Of a stretch of DNA of 64,000 nt, positions 48,001-58,427 are shown one piece after another. Every line of letters starts with the position of its first letter. Position 1 is the first letter of the stretch. The position numbers and the translations under genes were made by a program. The stretch is from contig OW028576.1 in the NCBI GenBank assembly GCA_932294295.1, positions 25,365,227-25,429,226 on the forward strand, written 5' to 3'. This DNA is from Alitta virens (taxonomy: Eukaryota; Annelida; Polychaeta; Phyllodocida; Nereididae). The notes beneath the pieces are model-generated. The model saw only the letters and a program-made list of their open reading frames with translations. It was not told the DNA's origin and searched no databases.

Positions 48001-51000
48001 ATAGACATCTTTATCAAGTCGGAATTTTATTGGCAACAGGCAAACATTGTTTTATTTTCGTTTTTTATTGATTAGGAATCAATGAATTATTGATAGTAAC
48101 ATATTTTTAGGTGAAGATCTTATAACTATCTGTCTACTACTTATCTATACTCTATGAGGTATTACTAACTTTATTAACAGGAATATTCTTGTTTGTGCCT
48201 AGTATACTCCATTAATTTTCCCCACCTTAACTATTATATAAATTCTACACATTTCCCTGAATAATTCAGTCTTTATTTGACGAAAATCGAATATGTAGAT
48301 AGACATATAGTTTAGAGAGACAGATAGATTTATTTGCTTATTAAATAATATAGAATATCTAGCTTAATATTTGGTCCATAAAAGATAGAAAATAAAAACA
48401 CAGATCAAATCACAAATACTAATTACAATATCAATATTAGATTTAAATTTTACAAAAATATACACAAAAAGATAAGAATGTTCACATGTATAAAAAAATA
48501 TCATTGCCTGGTAATTACAATACAATACATTGTTTTTAATTAATGAAAGCAATGACATCTTTTTGTAATTGTGAATGACAATCAAGACAATGTCATATTA
48601 CTGTGTCATCTTTGAACAAACTATGAAATGACAGGTCAAAGAACCCCAATTTAGGCAATTAGGCAATTGACACATGTATTGAGCATTTGCTGTATTCTCT
48701 ACACCCATTCTTTATATCATTCAAAATGCTAATAGCAATTGACATAACGGTCATGGCAGTTGGCAGAATGAGTAGAAATGAATTGCAATAAAGCTCATCC
48801 AAACAATGTATATATATCATGGTCAAAAATATTGACCACACCATTCAAGTCATGACCATACACAGAGCACCTGGCCGCCGCCAGAGAACTGCATTCTCAG
48901 ATGAATATCTCGCTTAATATTTGGTCTATTTTCAATCCGAAAACATGATGGAATCAGTATGAACTATGCTACAATACAGTTTTAATTTGACGAAAATCAG
49001 ACTAATATTAGGGGAGCAGCAGCATTTTAAAGAAGCGCTCAGCCCTTCCTGCATTGATACAGTCAGGGCGCGGACGTCTGCGAGAGCACCACTGTTTGCC
49101 TCCGCCAACTTAGCTACCTTCTCAGACGAATATCTCGCTTAATATTTGGTCTTTTTTCAATCCGAAAACACGTATGGAATCAGTATGATTTATACTACAA
49201 TTCAGTCCTGATTTGAGGAAAATCGGACTAATATTAGAGGAGCAGCAACATTTTAAAGTATATACAACCCCCCCTCCCTGCCTACGCTGACGCTGGTAGC
49301 ATAAAGCCGGCGGGTTACCCGTGAAAGCCGCCGGGTTACCCGTGAAAGCCACCGGGTTACCCGTGAAAGCCGCCGGGTTACCCGTAGAACCCCTCAACAA
49401 GCCGCCGGGGTGAAATTAGGGCCGGATAATTCGCCGGGTTCTACGGGCCACCCGCCGGGGTGAAATTAGGGCCGGATAATTCGCCGGGTTCTACGGGCCA
49501 CCCGCCGGCTTTCACGGTTCACCCGCCGGCTTTCACGGGTCAACCGCCGGCTTTCACGGGTCACCCGCCGGCTTCCACGGGTATTTTTTTCTTTTTTTAC
49601 ACCCGTGAGATTGCTACGGTTGTGCCATGCAAGCATGGCCCAACCGGCTACCGGGGCCGGGTTTCGCGGCTTGGCCAAGGGTCCCACGGGTGCTTGCCGG
49701 GTATCCCCGGGTATCCACGGGTGGCCGTATTGGGGCCGTCGGCTTGGAGCCGGGTAGCGATTTTCGCAACTATTACGTAATACTACGGGTTCACTACGGC
49801 AAAACCGGCTCGTGTGACAGTGGCTTAAGTGGAGCATAATGGTGGTTAGCAGACAGACAGACATCTAGGCAGACAAAAGGGAGGGGCAATCAGACATATT
49901 TGCAGAATTTAGCAATACCCTAGGCCATATACATGGCTAAGTGTAAACCAACGACACAAGGCCAAAAAAGCACCATCTATAGCCACAACTTTATCTAAGG
50001 TTACAACAAACCAAACCTGACTAGAGACACTCTATTGTAAGCTAAACGAAAGATGTACAGAGTGAGACAAATTGACTGATTGAGAGCTATTTCTTGATTC
50101 GGTGGGTGGTTCCTGGCTTTAACCGCTGTTCTTAACTATTTTCCAGATCATGGTGGTATGACTCAGGGAGTAGCAACAGTCCCGCCTTCTGTTATTGGAA
50201 CCAGCATGGCTGCTATCATCTATGTTTGCGTCATCATGAACAAAATCTCCGCAGTTACTGTTGCTGCAATTGTTTCTGTATTTGCAAGGATATTCATGTT
50301 TGGAACTGCAATCAATTTCATATCGTTGATGTAAAAATGTTATATTATTTTAACTGAATATAAATAAATACCTGACAAAAATTGACAATTCAAGCCCAAT
50401 CAGATAAAACACATCACCACACCTCAGACAAATAATATAATGATTGCATCATTTGACTTAACATAACTATATTGTTTTGGTGATTATGGTATGTAATGTA
50501 ATTTGATAATCAGTTGTCTTCAAGATGAGCTGGTGGTCACTCTGTCCATCAAAGAGATGGTGTACGTGATTAGCAGTTTGTTTCAAATGGCCTTTCATTA
50601 TAATCAAAATACAATCAGTATAGTGCAACATCACATACTGTGAGCATGCATAAGCATGCAAGAGTAAATTCTACATCAGTGATTCATGTTTCATGAGATA
50701 TTGATGAGGCTTGCTGAGGTGTTGCTGGGGTATTGCTCGGATGTTTTAAGGTGTTGCTGAAGTATTGGTCATATGATGCTGAGGTGTTCTAGATATGTTT
50801 TTGAGTTGTTGCTGCCAATCAAATTATATTTCTCCTCATGCAGTTTTCCCAAAGAGCATAATGGAAAGTTATTTGGAATAATTCACTTCATTGCTGGTGT
50901 TGTCAATCTCTTGCAATATCCGCTGTTCATATGGGCTGACTCTTCAAATTCATATATTGGGGTAAGCTAATTACAACCCTTTATGGAATATTATTAATTA

Positions 51001-51397
51001 TTTATCAATGGTTGGTGATTGGTCTCCAACATACCCCATGGATGATATTTCCCTTTTTTCTTGAAGTCACTCTTCCCATTTTGTTTTGGCAAGATGAACA
51101 ACGTTAGTACTACTGAGATCAATTCAAGCCCAAACAAAATACAATCCGTATATATATACACGGCAGTTTTTTATCCTGACTTTTAGAAATGAAAATATCC
51201 CATTTATCCCTTCATTTTCCCACAAGTTTGATCTCAGTAGTACTAACGTTGATTCATCTGGCCAGGTAGACCCCACCTTTAAATTGTTTGCATTATTTCA
51301 GATGAGTCTGCTCTTACTTATTGGGTCTTGTTTGGCTTTCTGTCATCCAATCTACATGCTGGTCGACAGAGCAAAGGGATCGAAGTGTTCCAAATGA
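40371..51397 (+). CDS. SLC43-type membrane transporter, copy B (SLC43A3-like)
   Basis: Ten coding exons: 40371-40625, 42126-42286, 43131-43180, 43540-43619, 44075-44167, 44253-44739, 44864-44965, 50147-50330, 50844-50961, 51302-51397, giving 541 residues without stops. Exon phases equal those of copy A. Differences are exon 1 (one codon shorter) and exon 6, which has ten extra codons from a local repeat of the KDNQ...DK segment in the hydrophilic loop. Family motifs (GFECLIYGVTF, GWFFDKYGLLRTR, EHNGKLFGII, LLQYPLF) are kept, although the conserved P-x-E-H-[FY]-G segment reads PKEHNGK. Intron 7 (44966-50146) has grown to 5.2 kb through three insertions. Both copies look functional; first-exon splicing in this copy is doubtful. 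Confidence 0.87.
41153..41188. repeat. (AT)n microsatellite, copy B only
   Basis: Eighteen AT dinucleotides in an intron of SLC43-like gene B; copy A lacks the tract at the homologous place. Confidence 0.9.
41274..41400 (-). mobile_element. SINE fragment, minus orientation, copy B only
   Basis: On the minus strand it reads GATGGCTGTTTCATCCTTCA, then CTCATTGCCATGG, and ends in ACAGGACGTAAAGCCCTAAT. The first part matches the body of the SINE at 25285-25560. Copy A reads continuously from CAATCTGCAG to CACAATAAAAACAATC, so the insertion is absent there. Confidence 0.7.
41980..42080. repeat. TGTC/TAGC microsatellite
   Basis: CTGTCTGTCTGTCTGTCTGT followed by AGCTGTCTAGCTGTCTAGCT. It corresponds to the copy A tract at 24881-25000. 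Confidence 0.9.
42365..42600 (+). mobile_element. Degraded copy B counterpart of the 25285-25560 SINE
   Basis: It keeps GACCCGCCATT, GTGTTAGAGTGCTGG and then jumps to CATTGCCATGGTCTCATTGC. The anticodon arm and B-box region are deleted. Confidence 0.7.
45231..45696. mobile_element. 466-bp hAT-like MITE in intron 7 of SLC43-like gene B
   Basis: Ends are inverted: CAAAGAATAAGTACCAACAA on the left; the reverse complement of the right end is CAAAGAATAAGTACCAAGAA. Flanks ACTATTGT and CTATGGAT are compatible with a decayed eight-base duplication. The copy A empty site is GACTATTGTTTGATGACG (about 28195). CA-starting ends and a possible 8-bp duplication suggest hAT; no transposase is present. Confidence 0.75.
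45842..46372. mobile_element. Unclassified ~530-bp insertion in intron 7 of SLC43-like gene B
   Basis: Copy A reads GTCCTATAAATACATTTGCT without interruption (about 28333). Here CAAATAC stands on both sides of the insert, a probable seven-base target duplication. The insert begins TATTGGCTTCGG and ends CAAACTGGCTGTTA, with internal runs of TATCGGTGAACA and TAAA. No TIR, LTR or coding frame is clear. Confidence 0.6.
46875..47082. repeat. 21-bp CpG-rich minisatellite, left arm of the foldback element
   Basis: Units of CGGCGGGTTCTACGGGTGAC plus one base repeat five times at the inner end (46970-47082), preceded by more diverged ACCCGCCGGGTTACC units. It is extremely GC-rich against an AT-rich background. 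Confidence 0.9.
49300..49585. repeat. CpG-rich minisatellite, right arm of the foldback element
   Basis: Units of about 21 bases such as GGGTTACCCGTGAAAGCCGC and CACCCGCCGGCTTTCACGGG, with an exact higher-order repeat of about 60 bases starting GCCGGGGTGAAATTAGGGCC near 49396 and 49456. The unit sequence is the inverted counterpart of the left-arm array. Confidence 0.9.
50698..50815. repeat. TTGCTGAGGTG minisatellite, copy B
   Basis: Shorter counterpart of the array at 29930-30128, lying just before exon 9 of SLC43-like gene B. Confidence 0.7.
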
Positions 51398-51409
51398 AGC
51401 AAACAAATA

Positions 51410-51694
51410 CAGTTAGTTTCATTAAAAACAGCCTATCAAATCGAGCCTAGTCAAAGCTAGACAACTTCTTCTATGCAATGCTTTCTGCCACTAACTAGAA
51501 CTGTATGTTGGCTATTTAAAGCCATATCTAAAAATACATATTTATAATATATTAAATTCATTGCTTATATTATTTCAGTAAACCGACTATAAGCTAGGAG
51601 TAGACGGAAGCGGCTGGCTTTAGCCTGTTATAGTTACAGCCAGGAATAGGTTGCTACAGCTGTCTAGAGTTGACCGTATTTATGAAACTAACTG
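51410..51694. mobile_element. 285-bp MITE at the 3' end of SLC43-like gene B
   Basis: Left CAGTTAGTTTCATTAAAAAC and right GACCGTATTTATGAAACTAA followed by CTG are inverted repeats flanked by TA. It starts 13 bases after the stop codon at 51397. Same family as 7733-8003; copy A keeps only part of it. Confidence 0.8.
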
Positions 51695-51748
51695 TATGAG
51701 CCATTTTCACATGAACAATCCAACAAACATACAGATTTCCAGCTTATC

Positions 51749-51754
51749 AATAAA
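51749..51754 (+). promoter_or_regulatory. Polyadenylation signal of SLC43-like gene B
   Basis: AATAAA in CAGCTTATCAATAAACTGAG, conserved in position with copy A. Confidence 0.5.
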
Positions 51755-52309
51755 CTGAGGATCAAAGATAGTTTTCACTTTTTTTTTCTAATTTGGAGGA
51801 TTAACACCAAAACTAGTTTATCATGGCACATTAACCTACTATCTTTGTTTAGTTGTTAATCGGGTCATGTTTCATTGCTCTGGGATAATCAAAGGTGCAA
51901 GTTACCCTAATGAATCACATAGTAGAGATTTATCTGGAAAATGAGGTGCCAACTATCACGCATCCACCCTGACTTTTTGTATTAATTATTTTCCTGATTT
52001 TAATTAAGTTGTGTCTCATGCATCAAGAACCAGAATAAATCCTTGATATTTTAATGTAAGCTTGGCCAAATATAACGTATTCATGTCTGTAGAAGTTGGC
52101 AACTCTGCATATACATATTGTGGATTGTGTCCTTACATAACATAAGGCTAATTTGAATCAAGGACCATAGGTCGTAAGTGTCTGGTGTATTGTAAATTCA
52201 TTCAGAAGCATTGTTCTTAAATACCCCAAAAAGCATTCCAAATCTGGACAACATTGTTTCAACTTTGGCTGCAGGTAGCCTTCGGAACAGTGTGGTGATT
52301 ACTCTTTAC

Positions 52310-53835
52310 TTATATTACTGTTGTAGTCAAACAGTACAGTTGTACGACAAAAAGAAAAGACGGAACAGGATGAGACAAAAAGAGACGGAACAATATGAGA
52401 CAAAAAAAGACCAGAAAAGACAAGGGTAATTTAAAAGGATGAGACAAAGTGAGACGACTTGAGCCAAGATTACTTATGACTAATATATAAAAACATGTGT
52501 ACATATATGATAGATAAAATTATATATGATACATTTATAATACTGATACTAAATTCTACTAGGCCTACTTCTTTATCAAACCAGCTTGACACCATCCTGA
52601 AAAGAAGAACCGTTTGTGACAATCGTGCCACAGAATTTGTCATTTATTGACTAATATTGTCACATTATTTAAGTGTGGACCCTTAAAAATGAACCTGTCA
52701 TATTTTCAAGTAATGTTCCCAAAAGGTTATCCCTTGACAACATTGTAGAACAATGTATTAAACTCCCAAACAAATTGCAATATCCTTTTTCCCTTAGATA
52801 TTTAAAAAATGTTTGCCCAACATTCAAAATAATCATTTAAGCTGGCATATTTTCACATTATGAAAGTGTGGACAATTATTCAGAATTATTACTGAACCAA
52901 CTTGTCAAAATGATTTCACCATGTGAATTACATACCACCAGATGTCAAAACTTTTCTGACTGGAAGCCTCACCTGGTGTGAAAGCCGCATGTGTACTTAT
53001 GTGCGCCCATCCAGGAGCAGAATCAGTCTTGTCTGTGTAGCTGAAGAGTGTGGACATTATATAAGGCCACTTCATGTGTAAGGCAAGCACCACTAGTTGT
53101 CCTGCAGCTAACCCTTTAGCATTTTGACTATTTGTTTGTTCCTGATTTTAATCTAGAAAACACATCTTACTGCTCTAAAGGGCATACTTCGGTCATTTGT
53201 TGTGGTTTAAAAATCTTGGAGGATTGGAGATGTTTCATCATCACTTTTTGTGCATGACCATATAAGGTAGTTTTGTAGCTCAGTTGTTCTATGACCATAT
53301 TTCAGCTGATTTTAGGCAGAACGCCTTGGTTACAACATTCAAAATGCATAAATTAATACTCTAGACATAATTGGATCGGTAGCCATGGAATTTTACTGCA
53401 GTAGAACAAACTAAACAACATCATTGTTTCAGGCAACTAACCACATGGTGCTCATTAGCCCAAATAAGCAATATTATTGAAAAATAAATGGGACCAACTC
53501 ATTTAACTGCAGAATCAATTTTACAATACAAGGGGGTAAAAAAAAGCTTACACAAAAAAAGAAAATATTACAACTATGCTCAAACGGCTAAAAGTTGGCA
53601 GCCTTTATTAAGTGCACTGAAAAATTGTCCATAATTTGGGTAAAAAAGAACTCAGAAATGTATCAATCTATTCTAAAATTTTATTTTGAATCTTTAAATG
53701 ATTATTAGACCACAATCTTGATAACCTTATCACCACAATCATGATAATCGACAGAATATCCATCAACAAATTCGCACCCTGTATTTTCTTGGTTTTGGTG
53801 TCAGAAATGTTCCGATTTTAACTAGAACATAGGAG
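52310..53835. other. Convergent intergenic DNA, copy B
   Basis: An A/G-rich stretch (52350-52460, GAGACAAAAAGAGACGGAAC) is followed by AT-rich DNA aligned with 31700-33242 of copy A. No gene is seen. Confidence 0.5.
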
Positions 53836-56800
53836 TCAAAAGTTATGTTTTCTCTCCGTAGAATATTTCTGTCTGTCAATGCATTTGTTTGGCACAGCAT
53901 AAATATCCCCAGTGTCTTTAACAAACACTGCATTGCTGTACAATACAGTTTCCACTTCACGCTTCGTTCTGTCTCTTGTGTGTACTTCAGCTTCAGTGCA
54001 TATGTCATCCTTGATGTCAGATATGTGGAATGCATTAATTTCTTGCCTTTCAAACACCTGATTATCATAAATGTCTGCAGTATCTTTAGTGGGATTATAT
54101 GCACTGTTGTCATCAGCAGTTATAGTTGTTATTTCATGTGGAAGATTTTGTGACTGTGAGTCACAGTGAAGAATGACTTCATCTCCGTAGACCATGGAAT
54201 CTTGAGTTAGGGACACGCATGGCCAATTTGTTTTCTCTCGATTCCTATAGTAATAAAAATAAATGCAAAAGTAATCAAATACTAAATCATATTTGGCAAT
54301 CACATATTAATTGTGCATATGAAAAGAGTTACTTAGATTCTACATAATTTGACAATAAAATTAATGGACAAGTTAGACCATAACTGATGTAACAATGGAA
54401 TATAAGAACAAAGTTAGTTTGTCTTTTCCAGTTGGTTCAGAGTTCATACATAAGTCCCTGTTTTTAATTGGGCAGGTCACACACACATTTGACCAAATAT
54501 ATGAAATATATATAATAACTAATATGTTTGAAGTCTTGAAAACAACTGACTTAATCATTGTATCATACACAGAAGTGTACAGAAAGCAAAAAAATATGAT
54601 AGTAATTCAAGTTACCAACTTTTTCCAGATGACTAGCACGACGACAGTAACAAATATGATAGCCGTGAGTGAAAAGGCAATCTTGAAGGCAGTGCCTGAT
54701 CACAAAAAAAAATAATACTAAAATATGTCATTGTACCATTAGAAAAACATTTTTAGAGTATTATCTTTTTGAAGAGTATTATCAGAAAAGCATACAACGG
54801 TATTCTATAAAATAACTCAGAGGTATGTTAAAACAAAAATTGAAGTTCATCACATTGATCTATTACAGATGTATTTTAATAGATTATTTAATTATTTGTC
54901 TAAAGAATGTCACAACAGGGTCTTAGATGTAGAATTTAATTTGTGAAGTGGCCCATCAATTCTGAGCTGTTGAAAAATGTCCCTTGTAATCCACGCGTTG
55001 TTTATGCCCATATGTCCGATAGCGGCTAATTAGTGCTTTGTGATTTTATATCACATGCGATTTATGGAACTGTTTAATGTAATATCATGCAACTATAAGA
55101 ACCTCTGGCCAATCCCCAAGTTTAATGTTTGCCCAAATAACTGTTGATTGTATGGATGGTCTTCTTATCAAATTTGGGTCAGAAGGCACTGCAGCAAATT
55201 TGTCAAAACATAATTAAGTGGGCCCCTCCGCATCTACTATTGTTTGCTAGCTGCCTGCTTTGAGCTCACACTTGCATCATTCACTTGGCCAGTATCTGGG
55301 GCTGGATAGATCCAGATAGTTAAGGCTTCAGTTGGAAACTACTACCAAAAATGATTTAGAATTTCTTAGAATTCCAATCAAGTTGAAGCAGTGATTAAAG
55401 TAGATTAATTAAATGAGGCATCAAATATTCTGGTGCATGTGATTTAAGGATTATGTCAGTGGCTGTTTATGACTGTCTGTGAGTTGACTTCAAATACGAT
55501 TAAAGATGCTTGATGTTCGTAACAAGCAAGACAAGTGTCTTATTCATTGGTATGACAGTATAATTGAAGTAAATGAATTGCAACAATAACAAAGACTAAC
55601 TTGAGTGTCCATGTCCGCCACCAAAATGTTGAGGGGGTTACTTGTCTTATGAGAGGTGCGATTCTTTATTTCCCGGTCAGCAATCCAAGTTTCGCAAGTC
55701 TGTCCTATTTGATAAAACAAAATATTGCAATTTGACCACATTATTTTACATTCAAGCACAACAATGGTACACTTTTTAAAGAGTTTCACAGTAAAGAGCA
55801 TTTAATAAGGATTTTGCAGATGCAGTAATGATTTTATAAGAGATGTATTTCTATAATAATATTATTTAACATTGGTAGTTTTATGTTACAGGATTCGAAT
55901 AAAACCTGTGTACCTCTTGATCAATGTCATAATTTGGACAAAAAACATTGCATCACTTTAAAACAAAACTAATCAAATGCACCAGCTCGTCTGATCCACG
56001 CCTTTTTAAATTAAAAAAGAAAAAAAGGTGAAATCGTTACGAGCATAGTTTTCCATTGTCCTTTACGCAATTTCTGTTTTGTCATAATTACCTGTGAATC
56101 TTGACAAACAATGGCAAAGAAAATTTCCATCGTAGTTCCAACACGTGCCATTGTTTTCACAGGGGTTGGAAGTACACTGATTGAGTTCAATTTCACAAGT
56201 CAGTCCTGCAACGTAATAATAGGAGTATAGCATTGATTGCTTTGATAGGATATTCCATGCCAATCCATCAAATGTGTTTCATAACTTATATTCAGTGGAA
56301 CTTTTATTATGAAGAAGCTCCATGGAATGAATAACTTTTCAAGTGTCTCATTTACTGGCAATACAACCTGATGGACACAAATTAAGGTATCAAAAAACAT
56401 GTTCAGGGTCGGGGTATCATATAACATTCCATGAAATTAAACTTTATATGTTCTTTTAAAAGTATAGATGCAGATATAGCCCAAAGATAACCACATTCAC
56501 ATGCAATGATAAAATGCAGCAGTACATTGTATATATACATACAGTGTATAGACATAGGATAACATGACATAGATATATGTAAAGAGAAATTACCAGTGTA
56601 TCCTGGTTTACATTCACACATGTATCCGTTTACATCATCCACACATTTGCTGGTGCCTGGATTGCTACAAGGATCAAAATGGCACTCATTTATGTTTACG
56701 TCACAGTTCGCACCTGTCCAGCCTTAAATGAAAGAAGTGTACCATGAACTCACTAGAAATAACTTCTTTATGTAAACATCACTAGTCTAAAGAAATCATT

Positions 56801-58427
56801 TCTTCAGAGAACCTTTTTTTTAATTAAACTAGACAGACTTTGTCACTTAAGTAAAGTTAATTTGAAGCAAAGAACCCAAATACAGAAGAACGTTTGGAGA
56901 TAAATGAATTAATGATGATACACTTTCTATAATTTTACTAGGGGTTTTTTTTCTCTTATTTTGCTTTTTCTAACCATTTCGCTAGGAAAGGTATCATAAG
57001 CCATCAATCACAAAACTGATAAAAATTACCAGGAAGTCAAACAAATTTATACTGTAAGTATGATTTTGATGTTTATGGTTAATGAATACCATTATTTTCA
57101 GGCATCAGAGTATATGAACTCAAAAATATAAACATACATACCAGCATGACAGACGATTCGCACAAGGAAGTCCAACCTGCCATGAACAAAGAATTATTAG
57201 GACAAAAGACAAAAATATTAATCCATTACAGAACATTTTGAAAAGTTTGGAGCAACAGCCAGACAATTATTTTTTTTACCCTGCACTGTATCTTGCTACA
57301 CATTACCAGGATTAAAAAGCTCTCAGAAACTATACATTCTTGAATATCAAATGTATATCGACCACATGTGTTTGATATACCAATATTTCTGGCATGGAAG
57401 CGAGATTAGGTCAAAGGATACGTGCAAACATAAATTAATCTGGATAGTCATGGTGTCAGGTGTATTCTACTAGCTACTAGGTATATATTATTGTAGGTAA
57501 TGTGAACCATTTTCAAACATTTCTACCTTAATTAATTTTAATCAAGCGGGCATGCCAATTATTTTCTGAATATATGCTATCAATAAGTGACAACAATATA
57601 CAGACAATGTTTGAAATTGTTAAAAAGATCAAAGCATCAGCACCAAACGTATTGTGACTGTATTATCTGTTTAAAGATTAATTATACTGCATTTACTGTG
57701 TGCGATTCTTTGCATGAAATGTTTTAGGATTTTTTCCAGCTTTTGTGCTGTTAGATCGTATTGTCACATTTGTAGACAGGAACTCGACCAAGTCATAATT
57801 AACAATTATGGGATCCTTGTCCCAAACTTCTACTTTCAGTAAGAATGCCCCCTGAAAATGCTGAAAATTAATATTATACTATGAGATAGAAAAGATCTAA
57901 AGGAAACCCAAAAATATATAGTGCTCAAAACGAAACAATAAACACAAAACAGTAGTACATTAAATAGCAAATCTAATGAAAGAAAAGTCCTACGGTCCAG
58001 TTTTCGACGTGAAAATCCATGGGATTTTGTGTACTGCCAATTGATTTCCCAAAGCGTATTTCATTTTGATTATCTATAAATCCTGTCTTATTTTTTCCTA
58101 TACTGGTCTATATCTTTTGGGTCACCACTGATCTTGTCCAAACAGAATGAAGTAGTGGTCACAAGGAGAAGCAAGAGGACAGTTAGAGCTTGTCCAATCA
58201 CAACAATTGCCATTGCAGCCCCTGCCTCCTGGATTGCTGTAGTGGGTTAGGTAAATGGATACTGTTGCACTTCCTTCTGCTAACTGTGTGATGAAAGAAA
58301 ACACATTTCAGTACAAACATTGTAGCAGGAAAACAAACAATGACTACACAATCAGAAAATAATGAAAATTACTTACCTTGAATGTTAACATATTGGTTAA
58401 AATAATTATCAACATCATCCCCATCAT
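53836..58427 (-). pseudogene. Notch-ligand-like gene copy B with DSL deletion and MNNL frameshifts
   Basis: Minus-strand exons: signal peptide 58427-58377 (MMGMMLIIILTNMLTFK), MNNL 58283-57994, C2-like 57851-57697, DSL remnant 57176-57142, EGF1 56722-56594, EGF2 56205-56092, juxtamembrane 55704-55601, TM 54695-54620, tail 54244-53836. The DSL exon is 35 nt against 134 nt in the paralog: 33 codons are missing in frame, leaving LDFLVRIVCHAG joined directly to WTGANC of EGF1. In the MNNL exon the frame breaks near 58135 (two bases short after the HYFIL segment) and again at an A-run near 58090. The juxtamembrane exon ends in phase 0 before a TM exon needing phase 1. EGF, TM and tail exons are otherwise open; the tail holds YDNQVF and YAVPNKCIDR. 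Assembly indels could explain the frameshifts, not the DSL loss. Confidence 0.72.

Larger units (their letters stand above)
46763..49825. mobile_element. 3.06-kb giant foldback element with TAA target duplication (PIF/Harbinger-like, non-autonomous)
   Basis: Left end AGCCACTGTCACACGGGCCG and right end (reverse complement) AGCCACTGTCACACGAGCCG begin about 60-bp terminal inverted repeats nearly identical through ACGTAATAGTT. TAA flanks both sides (46760-46762, 49826-49828); copy A has the empty site CAGTCTAAGTGGAGC at about 28698. Inverted homology continues inward: 47100-47300 with 49000-49255, and 47560-47770 with 48715-48870. No transposase frame is present; GC-rich reading frames are minisatellite artefacts. 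A TAA (TWA) duplication is characteristic of PIF/Harbinger, and this is the basis of the assignment. Confidence 0.85.
35424..56198. repeat. Segmental tandem duplication, copy B (20.8 kb)
   Basis: It aligns with 18949-35423. The extra length is explained by copy-specific insertions: Tc1/mariner 35675-37365, SINE 41274-41400, MITE 45231-45696, unclassified insert 45842-46372 and foldback element 46763-49825. With those and the copy A-specific insertions removed, both copies are about 14.9-15.0 kb. Transporter exon lengths are identical except in exon 1 (3 nt) and exon 6 (30 nt). Confidence 0.9.
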
